NCBI GenBank assembly: GCA_963761905.1
Contig: CAVXIQ010000005.1
Coordinates: forward strand, 248,001 to 312,000
DNA from: Gaiellasilicea sp963761905
GTDB lineage: Bacteria > Actinomycetota > Thermoleophilia > Gaiellales > Gaiellaceae
Direction of reading: 5' to 3'
DNA: 64,000 nt
Positions 25,577 to 35,946 of the stretch are shown here, piece by piece. Positions within the stretch are counted from its first letter, which is position 1; every line of letters starts with the position of its first letter. The position numbers and the translations under genes are program-made. Under the pieces are notes generated by a model. It was not told where the DNA came from. It searched no databases and was given only the letters and a program-made list of their open reading frames with translations.

Positions 25577-28510
25577 ATGGCTCTCGCCCTCGTCGTGGGG
25601 CCGGCGAAGGCCGGCAAGATCGCCCGTCTGCTCGACGACTATCTCGCCGCGATCGACCGCGATCCGGTTCTGATCGTCCCGAACGCGGCCGACGTCGAGC
25701 GAATCGAGCGCGATCTGCTCAGCCGGACGAGCGCCCTCCTCTCGGGCTCGATCGGCACCTTCGACGACGTCTTTCGAGAGCTTGCGCAGGGCGGCCGCGA
25801 CGCCCGTCCCGTCGCCGGCGATGCCCAGAGAACGCTGCTCGTGCGGCGCGCAATCGCTCGGACGAGCCTGAACGGCCTCGGCCGCTCCGCGCGCTTCGGC
25901 GGCTTCGCGGACGCGCTCCTCGGGGTGCTCGCCGAGCTCGAGTCGGGTCTGCTCGATCCGGAGGAGCTCGCCGGCGACCTCGCGCGGCTTCACGCCGCCT
26001 ACCGCGCCGAGCTCGATTCCTGCGGATTGTGGGATCGCGACGGTCTGCGCCGTCGCGCGGTCGAGCGGCTCCGAACCGAGCTCGAGGCCTGGGACGGTCG
26101 CCCGGTCTTCGCGTATGGCTTCGAGGATCTCACCGGCGCCGAGTGGGGGCTCCTCGAGACGCTCGCCGGGCGGACGGAGGTGACCGTCTCGCTTCCGTAC
26201 GAGCCTGCTCGAGCAGCGTTTGCGTCGCTCGAGCGAACGGTCGACGATCTCGCCGCGCTCGCCGACGGCCGGATCGACGAGCTTCCCGCGGCGGCAGGCG
26301 CGGCCGCGCAGCCGGCGCTCGCTCACCTGGAGCGTCACCTCTTCGCCGACGAGTCGCCGGTCGGGCCGGAGCTCGCCGGGACGATCCGCTTCTTCGAGGG
26401 ATCGGGGACGAGGGGCGTGCTCGAGCTCGTGGCCGAGGAGATCCGCGAGCTCGCCGAGGACGGGACCCCGCTGCACGAGATCGCCCTGGTCGTGCCGGCG
26501 CTCGAGCGCTGGCGGGCTCCGCTCGAGACCGTCCTCGGCACCCTCGAGATTCCCTTCGCCGTCGAGGGCCGTGCGCGCCTGGGGCAGACGCCGTTCGGCC
26601 AGTCGCTGCTGGCCCTCCTTCGCTTCGCGTGGCAGGCAGGCCCACGCCGCGACCTCTACGCGTATCTCCGCTCGCCGTTCTCCGGCTTCGCCCGCTCGAA
26701 CGTCGACTTCCTCGAAGGGCGGCTGCGGGGCCGGGCGATATCGGAGGGTGGGCTCGCGGAGGCAGAGACGAACTCGTTGCGCGACGGCCAGCCGATCCCG
26801 GCGCTCGAGGCGCTACGGGCGGAGACGGATCCGTTGGCGGGCACCCGTCGGCTGATCCAGATGATGGTCAGGGCCGTCCACGGGCTCGACGCGCCGCCGA
26901 CGACGATCGCGGCCCAGCAGGATCTCCGAGGCCTGGACGCGGTCAGGCGTGTGCTCGACGAGCTCGACCATTGGGTCGCTCTCGGCGGCGAGCTCTCCGC
27001 CGACGAGCTCCTCGCGACGCTCGAGCGTGCCGAAGTGCGGCTCGGGCGGGTGGGAGAGACGGGACGCGTTGCCGTCCTCGATCTGTCCCGCGCGCGAACC
27101 CGCCGCTTCGACTCGGTCTTCGTGCTCGGCCTGGAGGAGGGAAGCCTCCCGCGCCGGGGCCAGGGCTCGCCGTTCCTCGACGACGAGACGCGCGGCGAGC
27201 TCGAGAGCCGCACACGCGCCCGGCTCACGAGGCCGGACTCGGTCTCGCGGGATCGCTATCTCTTCTACACCGCGTGCACCCGCGCGACCCGCCGGCTCAC
27301 CCTCGTCCGGGAGGCGGCGACCGACGAGGGGAGCCCCCGCGAGCCGAGTCCGTTCTGGGACGAGGTCGCGTCGCTCTTCGACCCCGACGACGTCGCGCGC
27401 TGGACGCGCCGGCGGTCGCTCGCCCAGCTCACGTGGCCGCTGGACGCCGCGCCGACCGAGCGGGAGCGCCTCCGCGCGCTCGCGCAACTCGCGGCGGGCG
27501 AGCCACTCGAGGCGGATGCGCTGGCGGTCGCCAACGGCTGGGAGCGACGGCTCGCTCGGGCGAGAGGCGCGTTCCTGAAGCCGACGCGGCTCGTTCATCC
27601 TCGCGTGCTCGGCGAGCTGTCCGCCAAGTCGACGTTCAACGTGACCGAGCTCGAGCGTTTCGCGGACTGCTCCTCGGCCTGGTTCTTCGAGCGGCTGATC
27701 GACCCGAAGGCGATCGACCGGCAAGTCGACGCGATGCTTCGCGGCTCGGTCGCCCACACCACGCTGCACCGCTTCTACGCCGGCCTGCCGAAGGCGGTCG
27801 GCTCGGATCGCGTCGAGGAGTCGCTGCTCGAGCGCACCCTGGAGTTCCTCGGCGAATGCCTCGACGGAGCGCTCGGCGGTGTCAAGATGGAGATGACCGA
27901 GCTGGAGCGGCGGGAGCTCGAGCAGAGCCTGCGCCGCGACCTCGAGCAGCTCGTCCGCGACGAGGCGAAGTCCGAGCTGCCGCTCGTGCCGCGGCGCTTC
28001 GAGGTCGGCTTCGGCTCCGAGCGATCTGCGCCGGAGCTCCAGCGTGGGCTCGACCTCGGAGACGGGATCTCGCTCTCCGGCAAGATCGACCGGATCGACG
28101 TCGATCCCGGCAGCGCGCGAGGGATCGTCCAGGACTACAAGTCCGGGCGCACCGGCCATTCGGCAGTCGAGATCGAGAAGGAGCTCCGGCTCCAGATCCC
28201 GCTCTACATGCTGGTGCTCCGCGACCTCGTCGGGATCGAGCCGCTCGGAGGGCTCTACCGGCCGCTCGCAGGTGAGCGCCGTGCTCGCGGGCTGCTGCGC
28301 CTGGAGGCGAAGGACGACGGGATTCCCGGTTTCGCGAAGAACGACTATCTCGAGGAGGACGCCTTCTGGGGCCGGGTCGAGGGCGCGCGAGACCTGGCGC
28401 GTGGGCTCGCGCAGCGGATCCAGGACGGCGACGTCCGGCACGACCCGAAGGGAGGCGAGTGCCCGGCCTGGTGCGACCTCTGGCGGATGTGCCGGATCAA
28501 GCGCGCATGA
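25577..28510 (+). CDS. AddB-like helicase-nuclease subunit
   Basis: A 977-residue protein of the AddB/RexB type, partner in double-strand break resection before RecA loading. It has a P-loop-like start (VVGPAKAGKIARLL), a degenerate UvrD-like body (GQTPFGQSLLALLRF, FDSVFVLGLEEGSLPR, LFYTACTRATRRLTLV) and a C-terminal PD-(D/E)XK nuclease with DRIDVDPG and IVQDYKSGR. Cysteines in FADCSSAWFF and ECPAWCDLWRMC could bind an iron-sulfur cluster. It overlaps the following helicase gene as ATGA. Confidence 0.88.
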   Translation: MALALVVGPAKAGKIARLLDDYLAAIDRDPVLIVPNAADVERIERDLLSRTSALLSGSIGTFDDVFRELAQGGRDARPVAGDAQRTLLVRRAIARTSLNGLGRSARFGGFADALLGVLAELESGLLDPEELAGDLARLHAAYRAELDSCGLWDRDGLRRRAVERLRTELEAWDGRPVFAYGFEDLTGAEWGLLETLAGRTEVTVSLPYEPARAAFASLERTVDDLAALADGRIDELPAAAGAAAQPALAHLERHLFADESPVGPELAGTIRFFEGSGTRGVLELVAEEIRELAEDGTPLHEIALVVPALERWRAPLETVLGTLEIPFAVEGRARLGQTPFGQSLLALLRFAWQAGPRRDLYAYLRSPFSGFARSNVDFLEGRLRGRAISEGGLAEAETNSLRDGQPIPALEALRAETDPLAGTRRLIQMMVRAVHGLDAPPTTIAAQQDLRGLDAVRRVLDELDHWVALGGELSADELLATLERAEVRLGRVGETGRVAVLDLSRARTRRFDSVFVLGLEEGSLPRRGQGSPFLDDETRGELESRTRARLTRPDSVSRDRYLFYTACTRATRRLTLVREAATDEGSPREPSPFWDEVASLFDPDDVARWTRRRSLAQLTWPLDAAPTERERLRALAQLAAGEPLEADALAVANGWERRLARARGAFLKPTRLVHPRVLGELSAKSTFNVTELERFADCSSAWFFERLIDPKAIDRQVDAMLRGSVAHTTLHRFYAGLPKAVGSDRVEESLLERTLEFLGECLDGALGGVKMEMTELERRELEQSLRRDLEQLVRDEAKSELPLVPRRFEVGFGSERSAPELQRGLDLGDGISLSGKIDRIDVDPGSARGIVQDYKSGRTGHSAVEIEKELRLQIPLYMLVLRDLVGIEPLGGLYRPLAGERRARGLLRLEAKDDGIPGFAKNDYLEEDAFWGRVEGARDLARGLAQRIQDGDVRHDPKGGECPAWCDLWRMCRIKRA

Positions 28511-31500
28511 GCCAGCTGGCAAACGAGCAGCAGCAGGCGGCGATTGCGGCTCGGGGTCGCGTCTTCGTCTCCGCGGGCGCCGGCACCGGCAAGACGACGG
28601 TGCTCGTCGAGCGCTTCGTGGAGGCGGTCTGCGACCGCGGGCTCGACGTCGAGTCCCTGCTCGTGATCACCTACACCGAGCGCGCGGCAGGCGAGCTCCG
28701 CGGCCGGATCAGGTCGCGACTCGCCGAGCTCGGCCGGCACGACCTCGCGCGCTCCCTCGACGGCGCCTGGATCTCCACGATCCACGGCTTCTGCTTGCGG
28801 CTCCTGAAGGCGCATCCATTCGCGGCCGGGCTCGACCCGCGCTTCCGCGTGCTCGACGAGAGCCAGGGCCGGGTCATCCGCAGCGAGGCGTTCGAATCCG
28901 CTCTGGCTCTGTTCTGCTCCTCGGAGGAGCCGCAGCGGTTGCAGCTTCTCGCGACCTACGGCGCTGCCGGCCTGCGGCGGATGCTGACGAGCGTCTACGA
29001 GACGCTGCGCTCGGCCGGGCGCGCGCTCGAGCTCGAGCTCGGGGTGCGACCGGGTCTCGACGCTCGTCTGGCGGAGCTGGCCGAGGCGGCGCAGTGCCTC
29101 GCGGACGATCCGCAGGCGACAGAGCTCGCGCGCGCTGCCGCCGCGCAGGCGGTCAGCCTGACGAGCGCCCCGCAACCCCACGAGCGACTGCTCGATCTGA
29201 GCGGCCTGCGCGCGCAGGGCGAGCGGGCCGCGAGCTACGAGGAGGCGCGCAAGGCGGTCGAGCAGGCGGCGCTCGACGAGCTCGCCCTCCGCGATCGCGA
29301 GCTCCTCCAGGAGCTTCTGCGCGGGTTCGCCGAAACGTACGACCAGGCGAAGAACCGCGAGTCGGCTCTCGACTTCGAGGATCTGCAGCTGCGTGCGCGC
29401 GAGCTCCTGCAGGAGCGTCCCGACCTGCGCGAGCGGGAACAGCTCCGCTTCCGCTCGATCATGGTCGACGAGTTCCAGGACACGAACCGCCTGCAGTGCG
29501 ACCTCGTGGATCTGCTGACCGGGCCGGGAACCGAGGTCTTCTTCGTCGGCGACGAGTTCCAGTCGATCTACGGCTTCCGGCACGCGGATGTGCAGGTGTT
29601 TCGCGAACGGCGGGCTGCCGCCGAGACGTTGCTGCCGCTGACGCGCAACTACCGCTCTCGGGCGGAGGTGCTCGGCGTCGTCAACCACCTCTTCGCGGCC
29701 GAGTTCGGCGACGAGTTCCAGGAGCTCGCCGCCTCGGGAGACTTCCTCGACCCGGTCTTCGGCACCCCGGTCGAGCTGCTGGTCACCGACAAGGCGGCCT
29801 ACGCCGACAGCGGCCTGCACTGGCGGCGCGCAGAAGCGAGGCATGTCGCGAGGCGGGTTCGGGAGCTCGTCGAGAGCGGCGCCGCGAGCGCCGGCGAGAT
29901 CGTCCTCCTGTTCGCCGCGGGAACCGACGCGGAATGGTACGAGGAGGAGCTGCGCGCGGCCGGCCTGCCCACGTATCGCGCGACCGGTCGCGGCTACTTC
30001 GGCCAGCAGCAGGTGGTCGACCTGCTCTCGTACCTGCGCCTGCTGCACAACCGCTACGACGACGAGGCGCTCGTGACCGTGCTCGCCTCGCCGTTCGTCG
30101 GCGTCTCGAACGACGCGCTCCTGCTCGTGCGGCGGGCCGCCGGCCGCCGGCCGATCTTCACGGGGATCGAGCGGACGCTGCCGCAGGGGCTTACCGACGC
30201 AGACGAGCGGCTGCTTGCGCGCGTTCCGCCAGCGCTTCGACCGGCTCGCCGAGGTGACGCCGCGGCTCTCGCTCGAGCGGCTCTGCGAGCGGATCGTCGC
30301 CGACCACGACTACGACCTCGCGGTGCTTGCGCAGTGGGACGGGCGCCGGCGCTACGCCAATCTCCGCAAGCTGGGACGGCTCGCCCGCTCCTACGAGGAG
30401 CTCCGAGGCCCCGACATCGAGGGCTTCGTTCGCTTCGTCTCCGAGCAGGAGGCCGTCGGTGCCGGCGAACGCGATGCGGCCGCTGAAGAGGAGGGAGGAA
30501 ACGCGGTCAGGCTGCTCACGATTCACGCCGCCAAGGGCCTCGAGTTCAAGGTGGTCGTCGTCGCGGATGCAGGGCGCGACCGAAACCCGCCCGGCGGCGA
30601 CGAGATCCTCTGTCTCGCGGACGGGCGTTTCGGCTTCCGCGTTGCCGATCCGGCCACCGGCACCCGTTATCCCGCCTTCGGCTACGACGACGTCCGGGGT
30701 GCCCGCAGGGTCGAGGAGGAGGCCGAGAGGCTGCGCCTCTACTACGTGGCGATGACCCGTGCGATCGACCGGCTGATCGTGTCGGGCTCGATCGACCCGG
30801 AGCGCAAGGCCGACGAGAGGTCTCCGATCGGCTGGGTGTTGGGAAGGCTCGACTGCGTCGAGGAGGTGGCAGCCGCGCGAGGGCCTGTCGAGCTCGAGCG
30901 TGAAGGTGCGCGGGTCGTGCTCCGGGTCGATCGCGGTAGCGGGGTCGAGCCGGAGCCGGAGGAGCTCGAGGCGACGCTGCCGGCGGACGCCAACGGCCAG
31001 CTCGCGCTGTTCTCGCCGGACGACGCGCCGCCCCTGCCGCCACTCGCGCCGGCGCTCGCTCCGATCGTCCCGCTGCCCGCACCGCCGTTGCACGACGTCA
31101 AGCGGCTCTCCTTCAGCGCGCTCGCGCTCTTCGAGCGCTGCTCCTACCGCTACTACGCCGAGCGCGTCGTCGGCATGCGCCCCGCCGACGCGAGCGGCGC
31201 GCTGCCCGGCAGCACCGGGCTCGCCGCGACCGAGATCGGCGACGCCGTGCACCGGCTGCTCGAGCTCGTCGATCTGTCCGCGCCGGAGCCGCCCGACGTC
31301 GAGCTCGTGCGCTCCTGGTACCCGGGCGTGAGCGACGAGGAGCTCGCCCGGATCGCGGGATTCGTCCGCTCGTACTGCGAGTCCGAGCTCGCCGCGGCGG
31401 ATCGCGGGGCTCGGCGGGGCGCGGCCGGAGCGACCCTTCGCGTTCGAGCACGACGGCGTCCTCCTGCACGGGCGGCTCGACGTGCTCCAGCGCGAGGGAA

Positions 31501-31877
31501 CGCGCGCGCTCGTGCTCGACTACAAGACGAACTCGCTGGCGGAGGGCAGCCCTGAGGAGATCGTCGAGGCCGACTACCGGCTCCAGCGGCTCGTCTACGC
31601 GCTCGCCTGCTTCCGCGCCGGAGCGGAGCAGGTCGAGGTCGTCTACCACTTCCTCGAGCGGCCCGATGCGGTCGTCGCTCACAGCTTCGAGCGGGCGGAG
31701 CTGCCCGCCCTCGAAGCCGAGCTCTCCGAGGCGATCGCCGGCATCCGCGCGGCGGAGTTCTCACCCACCCCGAGCGAGTTCACGTGTGCCGGTTGCCCGG
31801 CGCTCGACGTCGTCTGTGCCGGGCCGCGGCTCCCCGGCGCCCCGCAACGGCATGCCGCACTGGTCACGGCCTCGTAG
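28507..31877 (+). pseudogene. AddA-like UvrD helicase-nuclease, frame broken twice
   Basis: ATP-dependent helicase-nuclease partner of the preceding gene. Motif I is SAGAGTGKTTVLVE, motif II VDEFQDTNRLQ, motif III VGDEFQSIYGFRHADV, motif V TIHAAKGLEFKVVVVAD and motif VI YYVAMTRAIDRL. The C-terminal nuclease has LVLDYKTNSL and cysteines FERC and CAGCPALDVVC. The reading frame changes near 30,221 and 31,398, each time by one extra base, and conserved motifs resume immediately. Corrected length is about 1,120 aa. Sequencing error is more likely than loss, since its partner is intact. Confidence 0.87.
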
Positions 31878-31882
31878 CAGCG

Positions 31883-32593
31883 ATGGCCGTCGCCGCGATT
31901 GCAGACATCCATGCGAACCTGCACGCGCTGCAGGCGGTGCTGGCCGACGCTCGCTTCCGGTCGGCGGACGAAGTCGTCGTCCTCGGCGACAGCATCGCGG
32001 GGCCCTTTCCGGCGGAGACGTTCGACCTGCTGGAGGATCTCGGCGCGAAGGCGCAGATCCTCCGCGGGAACGCCGACCGGCTGGTGCTGGAGGAGGACAC
32101 GGAGGCGTCGCGTTGGCGGCGGCAGCGGCTCGGGTCAGAACGCCTCGCCACCGTCGCAGGTTGGCCACCGTGGTTTCCGATCGAGGTTCCGGGACTCGGC
32201 CGCGTCCGCTGCTGTCACGCGACACCGCGCAGCGACGAGGAGATCGTGACTCGGTTCACGCCGGCCGACGAGCTCGCCTCCGTGCTTGCCGACACGGAGG
32301 AGCCCGTCGTGATCGGCGGCCACACGCATGTCCAGCTCGATCGATCGGTGCCGGGCCGTCGGCTGCTGAATCCGGGGAGCGTCGGCCTGCCGTACGAGGG
32401 CGCGCGCGGTGCCTTCTGGGCGCTGCTCGGGCCCGATGTCGAATTCGTTCGCACCGACTACGACGTCGACGCAGCCGCTGAGGCAATCAGGGCGGTCGGC
32501 TACCCGGACGTCGACGCCCACGAGTCGTCGTTGCTCGAGCCTCCGGATCCGGCAGACGTCTCGAAGTACTTCGAGTCACTGCGTGGCTCGTAG
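31883..32593 (+). CDS. Metallophosphoesterase (YfcE/calcineurin-like)
   Basis: A 236-residue phosphodiesterase-fold protein. Metal ligands are in IADIHANLHAL, VVLGDSIAGP, LRGNADRL and the GGHTHVQLDR histidines. The substrate is unknown; such proteins hydrolyse phosphodiesters or nucleotides. ATG 31883 lies 5 bp after the helicase stop, and nth overlaps its end, so it belongs to the repair gene run. Confidence 0.88.
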   Translation: MAVAAIADIHANLHALQAVLADARFRSADEVVVLGDSIAGPFPAETFDLLEDLGAKAQILRGNADRLVLEEDTEASRWRRQRLGSERLATVAGWPPWFPIEVPGLGRVRCCHATPRSDEEIVTRFTPADELASVLADTEEPVVIGGHTHVQLDRSVPGRRLLNPGSVGLPYEGARGAFWALLGPDVEFVRTDYDVDAAAEAIRAVGYPDVDAHESSLLEPPDPADVSKYFESLRGS

Positions 32594-33290
32594 CTACGTG
32601 CACGAGGCGCGGCGGCGCGTCGGGCGCAGGCGGGAGCGGATCCGTGCCATCGTGGCTCGCCTCGCGGAGGAGCATCCCGACGCGACGATCGCGCTTCGTT
32701 TCGGCAGCGACGTCGAGCTCCTCTTCTCGGTGATCCTCTCCGCGCAGACGACGGACGTGAACGTGAACCGGGTCACCGAGCGCCTCTTTCGGAAGTACCG
32801 GCGACTCGAGGACTACCTCGCCGTCCCGGTCGAGGAGCTCGAGCGCGACATCTACGAGACGGGGTTCTTTCGCCAGAAGGCGAAATCGCTCCGGGGAACG
32901 GCGCGGATGCTGCTCGAGGAGTTCGACGGCATCGTCCCGCGGACATTGCCGGAGCTACTGCGGCTTCCGGGCGTCGCCCGCAAGACGGCGAATGTCGTGG
33001 CGGCAGAGCTCGGCGACCCGCAGGGCATCGTCGTCGACACCCACGTCCGCCGGCTCTCGCAACGGCTGGGTCTGACGCGGCAGGAGGATCCGGTCCGGAT
33101 CGAGCGAGATCTCGTCAAGCTCGTGCCGAGGGAGGACTGGGGCAGGTTCCCGCATCTCCTCATCTGGCACGGTCGGCGCGTCTGCGACGCGCGCAGGCCC
33201 CGTTGCGAAGCATGCGTCCTGAGCGCTCTCTGCCCCTCCAGCCGCGTCGCTGACACACAACCGGCACAAAGCCATCACACAGCCGCATGA
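32583..33290 (+). CDS. nth: Endonuclease III
   Basis: Bifunctional DNA glycosylase/AP lyase for oxidised pyrimidines. The helix-hairpin-helix motif LPGVARKTANVVAAE has the catalytic lysine, VDTHVRRLSQRLGL has the aspartate, and C-x6-C-x2-C-x5-C near the C terminus (CDARRPRCEACVLSALC) binds the 4Fe-4S cluster. GTG 32583 overlaps the preceding gene by 11 bases; GTG 32598 is an alternative. Confidence 0.93.
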   Translation: MARSYVHEARRRVGRRRERIRAIVARLAEEHPDATIALRFGSDVELLFSVILSAQTTDVNVNRVTERLFRKYRRLEDYLAVPVEELERDIYETGFFRQKAKSLRGTARMLLEEFDGIVPRTLPELLRLPGVARKTANVVAAELGDPQGIVVDTHVRRLSQRLGLTRQEDPVRIERDLVKLVPREDWGRFPHLLIWHGRRVCDARRPRCEACVLSALCPSSRVADTQPAQSHHTAA

Positions 33291-33313
33291 GCTTCTCGTC
33301 TAGCGTTCCGAGT

Positions 33314-33338
33314 GGGAGCCTCGCTCCCCCATTGGGGG
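33314..33338. terminator. Overlapping alternative hairpins after nth
   Basis: Two mutually exclusive stems share bases: GGGAGC/GCTCCC (33314-33328, loop CTC) and CCCCC/GGGGG (33326-33338, loop ATT). They lie between nth and the secreted esterase. A terminator is the simplest reading. Confidence 0.4.
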
Positions 33339-33421
33339 CTCGACTTTCGCGTGTGCGGCGGGCTGGACACCGGCTGCGTTCGGTGGGACGATCGCAGGCG
33401 CCGCCCACTCGAGGAGGAACC

Positions 33422-34483
33422 ATGAAGGCACGAGTCTCACTGGCATCGGCGTTCGCTGCGCTCGCGACAGCCGCTCTGGTCACAGCTGCCCCTGCGCTCG
33501 CCGAGCCCGCCGTCGTCGGCCCACCGAGCTCGATCGCGTCCACCGGCGACTCGATCACCCGCGCCTTCAACACCTGTTGGTTCCCGTACGTCGATTGCCC
33601 GTCGAACTCGTGGTCGACGGGCACGGCGAGCTGGACGCACTACCGGCGCATCCTCGCCGTGAATCCCGCGATCTCTGGCCGGACGTCGAACCACGCCGTC
33701 ACCGGCGCGGACATGGCCGATCTGAACGGCCAGGCTCAGGCGGCGGTGACGCGGCGGGCTGCGTACGTGACGATCCTGATGGGGGCGAACGACGTGTGTG
33801 CGTCGAGCGAGGCGGCGATGACGCCGACCGCGACGTTCCGCGCCCAAGTCGAGCAGTCGCTCGCGACGCTCTCGGCCGGGCTTCCCGACGCCCGGATCTT
33901 CGTCTCGAGCATCCCGGACATCTACCAGCTCTTCTCGATCTACCGGTACAACCTCGGCGCCGTCTCGGTCTGGTCCGCTGCGGGGATCTGCCAGTCGATG
34001 CTCGCGAACCCACTCTCGAACGCCGCCGCCGACGTCGATCGGCGCACCCGAGTGCGTCAGCGCAACATCGACTACAACACCCAGCTTGCCGCAACGTGCG
34101 CGCTCTACGTCCACTGTCGCTTCGACGGAAACGCCGGCTTCAACACTGCCTTCGTGCGCGCCGACGTCACGACGCGCGACTACTTCCATCCCTCGGTGGC
34201 GGGCCAGACGAAGCTCGCCGGGATCAGCTGGACCTCGACCTTCGACTTCCGCGACGTCACCGCACCGAGCTCGTCCGCGACGACTGCGCCCGGGCCGGGT
34301 GGAACGCTCGTGACGCTCGCAGCGACAGACAACGCCGGGGTCGCCGGAGTCGAGATCCGGCTCGGCGCCGCCGGTTGGACGCGCTACACCGCGCCCGTCA
34401 CCGTGGCGCCCGGCGTGACGCTTACCTGGCGAGCGGTCGACGTGAACGGGAACAGCGAGGCGACGAAGAGCGTCGTCGGCTAG
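33422..34483 (+). CDS. Secreted SGNH/GDSL-type esterase with C-terminal beta domain
   Basis: Exported hydrolase of the SGNH family (353 aa). A signal peptide ends near ALAEP (residue 27). Block I is ASTGDSITRAF (nucleophilic serine), block III ILMGANDVC, block V DYFHPSVAG with the Asp/His pair. The last 80 residues (from DVTAPSSSATT) look like a small Ig-like or OmpL47-like beta domain common in secreted actinobacterial proteins. The ribosome site GAGGAGGAACC is strong. A divergent paralog is inside the island (47,555-48,541). Confidence 0.87.
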   Translation: MKARVSLASAFAALATAALVTAAPALAEPAVVGPPSSIASTGDSITRAFNTCWFPYVDCPSNSWSTGTASWTHYRRILAVNPAISGRTSNHAVTGADMADLNGQAQAAVTRRAAYVTILMGANDVCASSEAAMTPTATFRAQVEQSLATLSAGLPDARIFVSSIPDIYQLFSIYRYNLGAVSVWSAAGICQSMLANPLSNAAADVDRRTRVRQRNIDYNTQLAATCALYVHCRFDGNAGFNTAFVRADVTTRDYFHPSVAGQTKLAGISWTSTFDFRDVTAPSSSATTAPGPGGTLVTLAATDNAGVAGVEIRLGAAGWTRYTAPVTVAPGVTLTWRAVDVNGNSEATKSVVG

Positions 34484-34951
34484 TCAGACCGGCGGCCTGC
34501 TCGCCCGTCGCGGCGAGAGCGCGATGAGGAGACCGCCGTCGTTGTCGTAGCCCGGAAAGACGTCGGCCGTCACGGCCTTAACGCTGCCGGCGCGCGTGCG
34601 CAGGTCGATCGGCTCGTCCAGCCGCCGGACGCCCCACTCGAGCGCCAGCGCGACCGGATTGCGGTCGGCCTCGAAGCCTCCGAGCCCGAAGGCCTCCACC
34701 ACGTCCTTTCCCATCAGCTCGGACTCGCGGAACCCCGTCAGCTCGAAGACTCCGCGACCGGCTGCAAGGATCCGGCCGCCCCTGTCGCACGCGACGAGGC
34801 CGGCGTTCGGGCCGGGGTAGTAGTCGTCGAGGAGCTCGAAAAGAAAGCCAAAACCGCAGCGCTCGCACGCCACAGCCTGATTCAGCATCCCCTGCCGGCC
34901 GTCGTGGTCGAGCGACCTGTTCTTGCAGTTCGGGCAGATGAAGAAGGGCAC
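34484..34951 (-). CDS. Zinc-ribbon plus PAS-domain protein
   Basis: A 155-residue cytoplasmic protein. Residues 1-35 carry a CPNC ... CERC zinc-ribbon pattern. A PAS-like domain follows (GPNAGLVACDRGGRILAAG, FELTGFRESELMGKDV), with no attached kinase or output domain. It may sense a ligand or redox state and act through a partner, but no partner is evident nearby. It is tail to tail with the esterase; the stops are adjacent. Confidence 0.75.
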   Translation of the reverse strand: MPFFICPNCKNRSLDHDGRQGMLNQAVACERCGFGFLFELLDDYYPGPNAGLVACDRGGRILAAGRGVFELTGFRESELMGKDVVEAFGLGGFEADRNPVALALEWGVRRLDEPIDLRTRAGSVKAVTADVFPGYDNDGGLLIALSPRRASRPPV

Positions 34952-34972
34952 CGAATCAGCGTAGCGACGAGG

Positions 34973-35890
34973 TCAGATCCAGCGCTTCCAGCGAAAGAAG
35001 ACGAGCTGCCCGAGCGTAGTCAGGGCGATGATCGCCCACGAGAACCCGTAGCCCAGCCGCCAGCCGAGCTCCGGCATGTGCTCGAAGTTCTGGCCGTAAA
35101 CCCCGACGATGAACGTCGGCAGGAGGAGCAGCGAGGCAACCACCGCCAGCTTCTTCACTACCTCGTTCTGATCCTGCGCGATCTTCGACTGGTGGTAGTC
35201 GCGGGCGCTCGAGATCAGATCGCGTGCCACGTCGAGCGACTCCGCCGACTGCAGCAGCGTGTCGTAGGCATCGGCGAAGCTGAGCTCGAGGTGCCGGTCG
35301 AAGAGCTCGTCGTCGCCGACGTCGACGCGGCCGTCGACGATCCGGCGAACCGCGTCGCGCGTCGGCCCGAGGGTGCGGCGGATCTGGAGAACGTCCTCTC
35401 GGAGGTCGGAGAGGCGGCGTCTGACGCGCGCGTTCGGCCAGCTCTCGATTCCCGACTCGAGCTCGTCGATCTCGTCGTTCAGGGAGTCGAGCAGGCTCAG
35501 GTACCGCTCCGCCACGTCGTCGACGAGGTAATAGAGGACCAGCCCTGCCGACGGCGCCCCGTGGGCGTCGCAGGCGGCCTGAACCTGCTCGATCGAGAAC
35601 GGCTCCTCGCCCGGCGGGGTCTTGCGCACCGTCAGCGCCGCCGTCGGCGTGAGCACGAAGTCGATCTCCTGGTAGAAAATCCGGTCGTCCTCGGGAACGG
35701 CGACCGGCACGACGAGGACGCCGAAGACGTAGTCGCCGTGGCTCTCGAAGCGCGGTCGGGCAGTCGCCCGCTCCGGCGGCGGCGCCAGCAGCTGCTCGAG
35801 TGCGCTCCAATGGAGCTCGACCGGCGCTTCGCGGACGAGCTCGTCGCGGGAGGCGTCGAGGAGGTCGATCCAGCGCACGCCGCGGGCCAC
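34973..35890 (-). CDS. corA: CorA family divalent cation transporter
   Basis: Magnesium/cobalt channel of the CorA family (305 aa from GTG 35890). An N-terminal cytoplasmic alpha/beta domain, a long helix (LSLLDSLNDEIDELESGIE), and two C-terminal membrane helices ending FFRWKRWI. The pore motif is YGQNFEHMPEL where CorA normally has YGMNF, so the middle residue of GMN is replaced. Other members with changed motifs transport other ions, so the substrate is uncertain. Confidence 0.88.
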   Translation of the reverse strand: MARGVRWIDLLDASRDELVREAPVELHWSALEQLLAPPPERATARPRFESHGDYVFGVLVVPVAVPEDDRIFYQEIDFVLTPTAALTVRKTPPGEEPFSIEQVQAACDAHGAPSAGLVLYYLVDDVAERYLSLLDSLNDEIDELESGIESWPNARVRRRLSDLREDVLQIRRTLGPTRDAVRRIVDGRVDVGDDELFDRHLELSFADAYDTLLQSAESLDVARDLISSARDYHQSKIAQDQNEVVKKLAVVASLLLLPTFIVGVYGQNFEHMPELGWRLGYGFSWAIIALTTLGQLVFFRWKRWI

Positions 35891-35946
35891 GAGGCGAGGG
35901 TAGCGCCCGCGTCGGCCGGAACGGAGTTGCGCCGCGGCGGGTAGGT

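Noticed and set aside
26029..28275. A 748-codon alternative frame inside the AddB-like gene
   Set aside because: Arginine/proline-rich low-complexity product; the true frame has helicase and nuclease motifs throughout.
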